DNA of 27,716 nucleotides from Fusobacteriaceae bacterium. Lineage in GTDB: Bacteria > Fusobacteriota > Fusobacteriia > Fusobacteriales > Fusobacteriaceae. This document shows, piece after piece, positions 8,853 to 15,022 of this stretch; position 1 is the first letter of the stretch, and the number at the start of each line of letters is the position of its first letter. Under the pieces are notes generated by a model. That model saw nothing but the letters and a program-made list of their open reading frames with translations. It did not search any database and had not been told where the DNA came from. The position numbers were made by a program, and so were the translations under genes. The stretch is taken from positions 1-27,716 of the forward strand of contig CAAFPW010000048.1 in NCBI GenBank assembly GCA_900764925.1, read 5' to 3'.

Positions 8853-8882
8853 ATTATAGCAAAATATTACAGAAAATGAAAA
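8853..8882 (-). promoter_or_regulatory. Promoter of the Xaa-Pro aminopeptidase gene
   Basis: On the minus strand, TTTTCA (8882-8877), an 18-nt spacer ending TGC, and TATAAT (8858-8853). The TGC makes it an extended -10. A start near 8846 leaves a leader of about 27 nt with its ribosome binding site. Confidence 0.7.
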
Positions 8883-8910
8883 TAGTTTCCACTTTTATTT
8901 TAACCAAAAT

Positions 8911-8936
8911 AAAAATGAGGTATAAAATATACCTCA
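8911..8936 (-). terminator. Intrinsic terminator downstream of the DUF486 gene
   Basis: A perfect 9-bp stem TGAGGTATA/TATACCTCA (8916-8924 and 8928-8936) with a 3-nt loop is followed on the minus strand by TTTTT (8915-8911). It separates the DUF486 gene from pepP and is the stronger of two adjacent hairpins. Confidence 0.75.
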
Positions 8937-8965
8937 AAAATAGAATCATTTTAGAACCATTAAAT

Positions 8966-8994
8966 AAAAATATCTTATTGATGCTTATAAGATA
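8966..8994 (-). terminator. Second, weaker hairpin after the DUF486 gene
   Basis: TATCTTAT (8971-8978) and ATAAGATA (8987-8994) form an AT-rich 8-bp stem followed on the minus strand by TTTTTATTT. A competing hairpin GCTTAT/ATAAGC (8983-8997) overlaps it, so its strength as a terminator is doubtful. Confidence 0.5.
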
Positions 8995-9013
8995 AGCTTT
9001 TATATAATATCAT

Positions 9014-9346
9014 TTATTTTTTAAACATAAAATATACAGCTCCAACTAGGCAAAGGAAAGCATATATATAGTTTAATTTAAACTCTTGTTTTAAGTATAG
9101 TACAGAGAAACCAGAAAAAACAACAAGTGTAATTACTTCTTGAATAATTTTTAACTGAGCAACAGTAAAAAATTGTGATCCTATTCTATTAGCTGGAATA
9201 GAGAAACAATATTCAAAGAAAGCTATACCCCAACTGCTAAGAATAGCAAACCATAGGGCACTACCTGTATTTTTAAGATGTCCATACCAAGCAAAAGACA
9301 TAAAAATATTAGAGATAAAAAGTAAAGCTATTGGTAATAATTTCAT
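9014..9346 (-). CDS. DUF486 family small membrane protein
   Basis: A 110-residue, very hydrophobic protein with about four predicted membrane segments (residues 4-22, 30-48, 66-86, 92-108). It carries the family pattern WGIAFFEY, then IPANRIG, then AQLKIIQEVITLVVF. The family belongs to the drug/metabolite transporter superfamily; no substrate is established. GGAGGAAAT precedes the ATG. It is monocistronic, divergent from the PHP gene, and has two terminator hairpins downstream. Confidence 0.88.
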   Translation of the reverse strand: MKLLPIALLFISNIFMSFAWYGHLKNTGSALWFAILSSWGIAFFEYCFSIPANRIGSQFFTVAQLKIIQEVITLVVFSGFSVLYLKQEFKLNYIYAFLCLVGAVYFMFKK

Positions 9347-9383
9347 AAATCATTTCCTCCTAAAAACTATAATTAACCTTTTA

Positions 9384-9412
9384 ATTCTATAATATTTATT
9401 AGAAAATTTCAA
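9384..9412 (-). promoter_or_regulatory. Promoter of the DUF486 gene
   Basis: Minus strand: TTGAAA (9412-9407), a 17-nt spacer and TAGAAT (9389-9384). Both hexamers match consensus at 5/6, and the start would be near 9377. Confidence 0.65.
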
Positions 9413-9451
9413 CATATTTTTGAGTATTTTATAAATTATTTTAAGAAATGA

Positions 9452-9457
9452 TATAAT
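9452..9457 (+). promoter_or_regulatory. Extended -10 for the HisJ-like PHP gene
   Basis: TGA-TATAAT (TG at 9449-9450, hexamer 9452-9457) is a perfect extended -10. The -35 position (TTATAA, 9429-9434) matches only 3/6. The leader to the ATG would be about 50 nt. Confidence 0.5.
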
Positions 9458-9513
9458 AAATGTAAAAAATATGATAGAATAGAGGAAGAGAGTACTTATA
9501 AGAGGTGAAAAAA

Positions 9514-10320
9514 ATGTATATTAATGATTATCATATTCATAGTGAGTTTTCAGGAGATTCAAACCAAGATATGAAGGAGATTTTTGAAAAAGCTATATCT
9601 TTAGGACTAGAGGAGATTGCTATAACGGATCATTTGGAATATGATATTGAGGGAATGTCAGATAAATGGGTTTTGGATATAGAGAACTATGTTAAAAAAG
9701 TTTTAGAATTCAAAGATATCTATAAGGGAAAACTTGATATTAAATTAGGAGTAGAAATAGGAGTACAACCACACACTAGAGAGTATTTAGAAAATGAGGT
9801 TTCAAAATATCCTTTTGATTTTGTAATAGCTTCAACACATGCTTTAAATAGATATGATTTAGCTTGGGGAGAGTTACAAAAAACTAGAAATAAGGAGCAG
9901 CTACAAAAATTTTATTTTGAAACAGTATTGGATAACGTAAAAAAATATGAAAAGTTTTCTGTATATGGGCATATGGATTTTGTAACAAGATATGGTGGAG
10001 AGGCATATAGAGGTTTAGAGTATAAAAAAAATCAAGAGATAATTGATGAGATATTAAAAACTCTGATCTCTAAAGGAAAAGGAATAGAGATTAATACCTC
10101 AGGGTTTAGATACAAAGAGGATAGATTTTATCCATGTACAGATGTAGTAAAGAGATATTATGAGCTAGGAGGAGAGATTATAACTATTGGGTCAGATTCA
10201 CATATAAAAGAGCATTTGACTATGGATTTTGATGTGGTTTATGATTTCTTAAAGAGTATTGGTATTAAGTATATATGTGGATTTGATAGAATGAACCCTG
10301 TATTTAAAAAAATAAAATAA
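9514..10320 (+). CDS. PHP-family histidinol-phosphatase-like protein (HisJ type)
   Basis: A 268-residue metal-dependent PHP phosphoesterase, the same length as Bacillus HisJ. Metal-binding motifs appear in order: DYHIHSEFSGDS (His7, His9), ITDH (Asp39, His40), Glu81 in GVEIG, STHA (His109), YGHMDF (His153) and GSDSH (Asp228, His230). By family it would hydrolyse histidinol phosphate, but no other histidine gene is in the window, so the substrate is uncertain. ATG 9514 is chosen because AGAGGTG (9501-9507) overlaps the in-frame GTG at 9505 and is well placed for the ATG. Confidence 0.85.
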   Translation: MYINDYHIHSEFSGDSNQDMKEIFEKAISLGLEEIAITDHLEYDIEGMSDKWVLDIENYVKKVLEFKDIYKGKLDIKLGVEIGVQPHTREYLENEVSKYPFDFVIASTHALNRYDLAWGELQKTRNKEQLQKFYFETVLDNVKKYEKFSVYGHMDFVTRYGGEAYRGLEYKKNQEIIDEILKTLISKGKGIEINTSGFRYKEDRFYPCTDVVKRYYELGGEIITIGSDSHIKEHLTMDFDVVYDFLKSIGIKYICGFDRMNPVFKKIK

Positions 10321-10323
10321 AAG

Positions 10324-10352
10324 TTGATACTTTTTGTCAAACATGCTACAAT
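10324..10352 (+). promoter_or_regulatory. Promoter of the META-domain lipoprotein gene
   Basis: TTGATA (10324-10329), a 17-nt spacer and TACAAT (10347-10352), with TGC just before the -10. The match is 5/6 for both hexamers. It begins 4 nt after the end of the PHP gene. Confidence 0.75.
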
Positions 10353-10387
10353 TAGGACAACAAAATATTTTTAAAGGAGACAATAAT

Positions 10388-10813
10388 ATGAAAAAATCAT
10401 TGTTTATATTAGCTCTAACAGGGGCACTATTAGGTGGATGTACAGCTTTAGAAAAAACTAATGAGGCAGCAGAAAAAGTAAGTAGTGTTACTAAAACTGC
10501 TCAAACTATGTTAGATATCAATTCTATAAAAGGAGTAGAGTACACTTTAGAAAATTCAGATATAACAATTACATTTGATAGTAATAAAGTTTATGGATTT
10601 TCTGGAGTAAATAGATATTTTGGTGGAGTACAAGTGGAAGGAGATAAAATTACAATAAGTAATATCGCTTCTACTATGATGGCAGGACCTCAAAGTAAGA
10701 TGACAGAGGAATCTGAGTATTTAAAAACTTTAGCTTCAGTAAACAAGATGACTATTGAAGAAAATGGAATTACTCTAACTGGAGAAAAAGTATTAAAGTT
10801 TATAAAAAAATAA
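10388..10813 (+). CDS. Lipoprotein with META (HslJ-like) domain
   Basis: A 141-residue protein. Residues 1-17 form a lipoprotein signal ending in the lipobox LGGC (Cys18), so the mature protein should be membrane-anchored. A short charged linker follows, then a META/HslJ-type domain (about 45-141) with the pattern GFSGVNRYFGG, then ISNIASTMMAGP and a late run LTGEKVLKFI. HslJ relatives are cell-envelope proteins linked to stress or novobiocin resistance in E. coli; no precise activity is known. An ATG 54 nt upstream lies near the promoter and lacks a ribosome site; AAAGGAGA precedes the chosen ATG. Confidence 0.85.
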   Translation: MKKSLFILALTGALLGGCTALEKTNEAAEKVSSVTKTAQTMLDINSIKGVEYTLENSDITITFDSNKVYGFSGVNRYFGGVQVEGDKITISNIASTMMAGPQSKMTEESEYLKTLASVNKMTIEENGITLTGEKVLKFIKK

Positions 10814-10843
10814 TAGGTTTATAGGTTAAAATTCAACATTGGG

Positions 10844-10874
10844 CTGGCTCTTTTTAAGAGTCAGTCTTTGTTTT
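10844..10874 (+). terminator. Intrinsic terminator between the lipoprotein and MATE genes
   Basis: CTGGCTCTT pairs with AAGAGTCAG (9 bp with one G-U, 3-nt loop) and is followed by TCTTTGTTTT. I see no separate promoter before the MATE gene, so that gene may depend on read-through here. Confidence 0.75.
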
Positions 10875-10890
10875 AAAAACAGGAGGGACA

Positions 10891-12201
10891 ATGTCTAAGG
10901 CAATTAGCTTAGGTAAAGATTCAATAGGAAGATTGTTTTTAAATTTTTCAATTCCTGCTGTAACAGGAATGTTAGTAACAGCTTTTTATGCCATTATAGA
11001 TGGAGTTTTTATAGGGCAGGGGGTAGGAGCTGATGGACTTGCAGCAATAAATATAGGTTATCCTGTGGTAAACTTTGGAGCTGCTCTAAGTCTTATGTTT
11101 GGAGTTGGAGGTTCGACCTTAATATCCCTTTATCCAAATAATAGAAAGATTCAAAATAGATGTTTTTCATATATTATAACTTTAAATATAATAAGCTATA
11201 TATTTATTCTTTTAGTGGTTTTAATTTTTAATGAGAAGCTTCTGTACATGATGGGGTCAAGTGAACAATTGCTTCCAATGGTTAAGGCATATCTCTATCC
11301 TTGTACAGTTGGAGTTGGATTTTTAATGATTGCTAACAGTTTAAATGCTGTTGTAAGAAATGATAAATCCCCAACTTATGCTTTTATTGCTATGGTAATA
11401 GGAGCAGTTACAAATATATTTTTAGATTGGCTATTCATAATGGTATTTAAGTGGGGAATTTTTGGTGGAGCAATTGCTACTGCCATCGGACAGATGTTTT
11501 CAATGCTATTTTTGATAAAATATTTTTTTAGATTTGGATGTCATTTTAAATACAAGTTTATAAAGTTAAAATTTAATGTTCTTTATAAAATGTTAATGAT
11601 AGGTTTTCCATCTTTTATAATGGAGTTTGCTGTGGCACTGATTACAATACTATTTAATTTATCTTTTATGAAATATAGTGGAGAATTAGGAGTTTCAGCT
11701 TTTTGTATAGTAGGTTATATTTTCTATATCTTTAGAATGTTATTTACAGGATTGGGACAAGGTATTCAACCAATTGTTAGTTATAATTTTGGAGCTAAGT
11801 TAAAAGATAGGGTAAAACATACATATAAATTGGGACATAGAGTTTCCTTAGTAATTTCTACTATAATTTTGATATGGGTAATATTCTTTAGTAAAGGACT
11901 TATTAAATTATTCAATGATGACTTTACTCTTATAGAGAAAGCTTCAGAGGGAATGATACTATATACAAGTGCAATAATCTTTTTGGGAGCTAACTTTATT
12001 AATATAGCTTACCTTCAATCTAAAGGAAAATCAAATGCGGCAAATGTATTATCTGTGTTGAGAAGTACGATATTTGTAGCTATAACTCTGTTTATACTGC
12101 CTAAAATTTTGGGAGAAAAGGGAGTTTGGTTAGCACTTCCAGCTTCAGATTTATTAACATACCTAACTACAATATTTTTACAAAAGAAAAAAATTATATA
12201 A
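10891..12201 (+). CDS. MATE family efflux transporter
   Basis: A 436-residue inner-membrane exporter of the multidrug and toxic compound extrusion superfamily with about 12 predicted membrane helices in two pseudo-symmetric halves. The N-terminus has the family-type stretch FSIPAVTGMLVTAFYAIIDGVFIGQGVGADGLAAIN broken across helices 1-2, and the second half repeats the topology with GLGQGIQPIVSYNFGA. It probably exports cationic compounds using a Na+ or H+ gradient; the substrate is unknown. AGGAGGGACA precedes the ATG. It differs in sequence from the second MATE gene at 23061, so the two are not a recent duplication. Confidence 0.92.
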   Translation: MSKAISLGKDSIGRLFLNFSIPAVTGMLVTAFYAIIDGVFIGQGVGADGLAAINIGYPVVNFGAALSLMFGVGGSTLISLYPNNRKIQNRCFSYIITLNIISYIFILLVVLIFNEKLLYMMGSSEQLLPMVKAYLYPCTVGVGFLMIANSLNAVVRNDKSPTYAFIAMVIGAVTNIFLDWLFIMVFKWGIFGGAIATAIGQMFSMLFLIKYFFRFGCHFKYKFIKLKFNVLYKMLMIGFPSFIMEFAVALITILFNLSFMKYSGELGVSAFCIVGYIFYIFRMLFTGLGQGIQPIVSYNFGAKLKDRVKHTYKLGHRVSLVISTIILIWVIFFSKGLIKLFNDDFTLIEKASEGMILYTSAIIFLGANFINIAYLQSKGKSNAANVLSVLRSTIFVAITLFILPKILGEKGVWLALPASDLLTYLTTIFLQKKKII

Positions 12202-12210
12202 TATTATTAA

Positions 12211-12258
12211 AAAAGGAGAAAGTCTTTATTTCCAATGGGAAAGCTCTCTCCTTTTTAT
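12211..12258. terminator. Bidirectional terminator between convergent genes
   Basis: AAAAGGAGA (12211-12219) pairs with TCTCCTTTT (12247-12255), with an inner TTTCC/GGAAA hairpin. T runs lie outside both arms, so it serves the MATE gene and the alarmone synthetase operon. Confidence 0.85.
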
Positions 12259-12263
12259 ATTTT

Positions 12264-13046
12264 TTATTTAAATTTAGTATCTAACTCTCTTCCCTCTAAA
12301 TTCTCTTCAGGCTTTAAAGTGAAATGAGATTTCATATTTTTAATGAAAGTTCCCATCTCATCAGCACTTCCAACAATTCTATTGAAAATAGCAAGGTACT
12401 CTGTAATAATAGGATTATCCACATCATATGGGTATCTCATCAAATGATCTATTTCACTCCAAGCTTCTTCAAAAACTGTTCTTACTTGAATCTCAACTAA
12501 AATTTCATCTTTTTTAGTTACAGGGATACCTATTAGATAGTGAACAGAACGATATCCATGATCTCTGACTATAATCTCACAGTTCATCTCTGAGATACTT
12601 TCTTGGAGTTGGATTACATTGTAATCTCCTCTTCTGATATTTATTTGTGGAGTTTCTCTTATCTCCCACAATCCCATTATCTCATGGTGAATATCCTTCC
12701 AGTCATCTTTAAAAAGATGCAGTACTCTGATTCCAATTAAATCAGTGACAATCTCCTTATAAGTCTCAAGAGATATTCCCCTATCCACATATTTTTTACC
12801 TTTTCTGATAATTTTTTCAATTAGATGTTTGGGTTTTTTTACTCTTCTTCTTACTGAGTGTACACTTGGCACATCAATTAATTTAGAAACAATGTATTCA
12901 GCTTCTTTTTCCAATTGAGGAACTAATCTCACATAGTTATCATATATTTTTACAAGTTCCTCCCACACTAATCCAGTAGAATTAAAGTATTCCTCATCTA
13001 TTGAAAACTCTTTAAAAAATTGTTCTTTATTAAGTACGTCTAACAC
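12264..13046 (-). CDS. Small alarmone synthetase (RelA/SpoT domain protein)
   Basis: A 260-residue protein with a ppGpp synthetase domain but no HD hydrolase, TGS or ACT domains, so it is a small alarmone synthetase type. Visible motifs: SVRRRVKKPKHLIEK (about 64-78, substrate-binding basic stretch), DLIGIRVLHLF with Asp102, RDHGYRSVHYLIG (about 161-173, the Y-x3-H stacking motif) and EIQVRTVFEEAWSEIDH with Glu185. These match the catalytic Asp/Glu of Rel enzymes, so it should transfer pyrophosphate from ATP to GTP/GDP. The start is GTG, with AAGGAG 7-8 nt upstream. It is the last gene of a three-ORF operon after a SIR2-like ORF and an unrecognised one. Some small alarmone synthetases are toxins; whether this one is cannot be told here. 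Confidence 0.9.
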   Translation of the reverse strand: MLDVLNKEQFFKEFSIDEEYFNSTGLVWEELVKIYDNYVRLVPQLEKEAEYIVSKLIDVPSVHSVRRRVKKPKHLIEKIIRKGKKYVDRGISLETYKEIVTDLIGIRVLHLFKDDWKDIHHEIMGLWEIRETPQINIRRGDYNVIQLQESISEMNCEIIVRDHGYRSVHYLIGIPVTKKDEILVEIQVRTVFEEAWSEIDHLMRYPYDVDNPIITEYLAIFNRIVGSADEMGTFIKNMKSHFTLKPEENLEGRELDTKFK

Positions 13047-13068
13047 GGTTCACTCCTTAAATTTAAAA

Positions 13069-14088
13069 CTATTTTTCTATTTTTTCAAGTTGTATCTCAA
13101 CTAATTTTCTATATCCAACAATAGAGTTATCTTTTTCAATGATCTCTTTGTTAGTTACAGAATCTTTTACTAGAATAGTTTCTTTTAATAGATAATTTAT
13201 TCCTCTAAAATCTAAATTATGGTTTTTAATGAAAGTTATGTGATCTCCTTCTTTAATAGAATCTTTATTTTCAATTCTAAAATTTAACCAGCTGTTGAAA
13301 CTATTTTTTCCCTGTAGATAACTATCTAAAAGATAGATAGTATAAAAATCCATAGTAGTTTCAGAAAATAATTTTGATTTTGAAGGATTAATTACACTTT
13401 CAATATTTTCATATTTTTTCACTGTATCCATGATCATACCAAATTTATGAGATTGTATTGGATTTTCAAATATAATCTCTCCAAGAAGGTCCTTTATTTT
13501 AAAAGATATTTTCATACCTGAAAATATGTTTTTAAACAATTCAGCCACAGCTAACAATCTTGAATTTTTTAATTTGCTGAAAATTTCATATCTAAAGTAT
13601 TCGCCCTCTTTTATGATTGTATTATTTTCAAGTTTGATACTCAAACCTATTTTGAACTCTCTTGTTTTTAATTCAATAAGTTTAAATTTATTAAAACTTA
13701 TTATTCTAACATTGGTATTAAAAAGTGGAGTTGTTCCAACATATACAGTGGTATTGTTCAGTCCTATCTGCTCAATCTCTTTTTCAAAGTGAGAGACATT
13801 ACTATCTTTTATAGGGAAACCTTTCAACTTCATAGAAGTATATTGAATCTCAATTCCTGTTTCAATTCCCTTTTGTTCTACTAAGGTTACAATTTTAGAA
13901 GACTCATTTTTTGAAGAATCAATGTTGTCGATAATATCATCCTTTATCTCAGTTTCATTTAGGATATCTATAGGTGAGATATCCTCTTCTTCTACTGAAG
14001 GGTAATCTAATTTTAATGAGATAGAAGTTTCCTTTTTTGTATTTTCAGTGGTAGTACTATTGGGATTAACTTCCTCTGATACTACCAC
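13069..14088 (-). CDS. Unrecognised protein, probable C-terminal half of a frameshift fusion
   Basis: I do not recognise the 339-residue product. The first 75 or so residues are acidic and low-complexity (rich in Glu, Asp, Ser, Asn, Thr, with no cysteine), like an interdomain linker. Residues 80-339 look folded, with alternating strands and helices, and contain no membrane segment or obvious catalytic motif. The only possible start near the upstream gene is GTG 14088, which overlaps that gene by 7 nt and has no Shine-Dalgarno before it: the preceding 20 nt are A-rich plus GTTTGT. The reading frame is -1 relative to the SIR2-like ORF, and a slippery site lies at 14094-14102, so it is more likely translated by frameshifting or coupling than independently. 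The alarmone synthetase gene begins 22 nt downstream. Confidence 0.7.
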   Translation of the reverse strand: MVVSEEVNPNSTTTENTKKETSISLKLDYPSVEEEDISPIDILNETEIKDDIIDNIDSSKNESSKIVTLVEQKGIETGIEIQYTSMKLKGFPIKDSNVSHFEKEIEQIGLNNTTVYVGTTPLFNTNVRIISFNKFKLIELKTREFKIGLSIKLENNTIIKEGEYFRYEIFSKLKNSRLLAVAELFKNIFSGMKISFKIKDLLGEIIFENPIQSHKFGMIMDTVKKYENIESVINPSKSKLFSETTMDFYTIYLLDSYLQGKNSFNSWLNFRIENKDSIKEGDHITFIKNHNLDFRGINYLLKETILVKDSVTNKEIIEKDNSIVGYRKLVEIQLEKIEK

Positions 14089-14102
14089 ACAAACTTTTTT
14101 TC
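14048..14102 (-). promoter_or_regulatory. Putative programmed -1 ribosomal frameshift site
   Basis: In the SIR2-like frame the codons read GAA AAA AAG TTT GTG TGG TAG (14102-14082). This gives the classical bacterial slippery heptamer A_AAA_AAG (14100-14094) in the correct frame. Five nucleotides later a perfect 9-bp stem begins: GTGGTAGTA (14088-14080) with TACTACCAC (14056-14048), loop of 23 nt. The zero-frame TAG lies inside the stem. A -1 slip continues GTT TGT GTG GTA straight into the downstream ORF and would give a 606-residue fusion (265 + 2 + 339). No Shine-Dalgarno-like stimulator is seen 10-15 nt upstream of the heptamer. Confidence 0.7.
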
Positions 14103-14888
14103 ACTAACTATTTTTTCTTCTTTTTGTGATATCTCCTTGAAATAATCTAAGAAATCCTTAGTACTAGAGGTAATTAATTTTATATTGTATTTTCCTATTA
14201 AATCAGCTGTTTTACTACTTATGATTGAAGTATTTGTAACCATGTAAATAGGTTGAAAACTGTTTAAAGGTTCTAAGATATAACTTAAAAGATTCATCAT
14301 GTCAGAATCTTCTAAATCAATTCCCAAAAATATAGTAGGTCTTTTTTGAAACTCTTCTCTAACTCTTGTAAAGAAATTTGAATAGAAATCTAATGTCTTT
14401 AATTTTCTAATATCTTGGCTAGATATAAAAACAGTTGCTATAGAAGAGATATCACCTAAAAATTTATAGTAACCAATAGAGTTTTCTTTAACATCTTTAA
14501 CAGTTGTTGGAGTAATCTTTGTAATTAAGTCACAAAAATTAGTTTCTAAAACAGTGTCAAAGTTATTTGTAAAAATAGACTCAAATAATCCAGAGTTAAT
14601 AATATCACTATATATATCAAGATTTATATTATATCTATGTTCAAAATTTTCTCTAATTTGTTTGATTAAATTTTTCTTGGTATCAATAACAGCATCTAAA
14701 TATGCTTGAACTATGTCAGAAAAAGAGTTCATATCTTTTATATATCTTTTTGCAGATTGTTTAAGTTCTGACAATATAGCTTCTGAGATATCAGATTTTG
14801 AAGGATACCCAGATAACTTATTCAAAAAATCACCAGTAAAAAGATTAAATTTTTGCTCTTTTTCAAATTTATCAAAAAAGTTTTTCAT
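14082..14888 (-). CDS. SIR2-like domain protein with degenerate active site
   Basis: A 268-residue protein that follows the layout of the bacterial SIR2-like (SIR2_2) family. The N-terminal LFTGDFLNKLSGYPS (16-30) aligns with the LFLGAGVSxxSGxPS nucleotide loop. TNNFDTVLE (107-115) corresponds to TTNYDxLLE, YKFLGD (141-146) to KLHGD, and IFLGIDLED (186-194) to the lFIGYSLxD segment. The GAGxS loop reads GDFLN, and the catalytic histidine position is Leu144, while Asn109 and Asp111 remain. I infer a SIR2 fold without normal NADase/deacetylase activity. ATG 14888 is chosen over GTG 14897 because AGGTG is well spaced before it. It heads an operon with an unknown ORF and an alarmone synthetase. 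The family call rests on my own motif alignment. Confidence 0.7.
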   Translation of the reverse strand: MKNFFDKFEKEQKFNLFTGDFLNKLSGYPSKSDISEAILSELKQSAKRYIKDMNSFSDIVQAYLDAVIDTKKNLIKQIRENFEHRYNINLDIYSDIINSGLFESIFTNNFDTVLETNFCDLITKITPTTVKDVKENSIGYYKFLGDISSIATVFISSQDIRKLKTLDFYSNFFTRVREEFQKRPTIFLGIDLEDSDMMNLLSYILEPLNSFQPIYMVTNTSIISSKTADLIGKYNIKLITSSTKDFLDYFKEISQKEEKIVSEKKFVW

Positions 14889-14926
14889 CGTTCTCACCTG
14901 CCTTAAAAATAAAATAGTTCACTATT

Positions 14927-14955
14927 AGTATAACTTAAAATCGGTAAATAAACAA
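14927..14955 (-). promoter_or_regulatory. Promoter of the SIR2-like/alarmone synthetase operon
   Basis: Minus strand: TTGTTT (14955-14950), a 17-nt spacer and TATACT (14932-14927). The -10 matches 5/6 and the -35 3/6. A start near 14920 leaves a leader of about 32 nt before ATG 14888. Confidence 0.5.
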
Positions 14956-14997
14956 CAAAAAAAATTAAAAAATAAAGATTTTTTTCAAAAAAAGTGC

Positions 14998-15003
14998 TAC
15001 AAT
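14998..15003 (+). promoter_or_regulatory. Extended -10 of the cardiolipin synthase gene
   Basis: TGC-TACAAT (hexamer 14998-15003) is an extended -10 with no recognisable -35. The start near 15010 is only a few bases before AAGAGGTG and the ATG at 15023. Confidence 0.55.
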
Positions 15004-15022
15004 TATCTTAAGAGGTGAAAAT

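Noticed and set aside
8911..8997. The two hairpins between pepP and the DUF486 gene as a small RNA or repeat element
   Set aside because: Both are followed by T runs on the minus strand directly after a minus-strand gene, so terminators explain them. There is no promoter for an independent RNA.
14094..14102. A7 run as evidence of a transposase-type ORFA/ORFB frameshift element
   Set aside because: A_AAA_AAG is typical of IS3-like elements, but neither ORF resembles a transposase, and no terminal inverted repeats or target duplications are seen around 12264-14888.
13069..14888. SIR2-like gene plus downstream ORF as a simple frameshifted pseudogene
   Set aside because: Both frames are long and clean, the heptamer is in the right frame, and a perfect stem sits at the right distance. 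A chance indel would not be expected to produce this arrangement, though an indel in the A run is not excluded.
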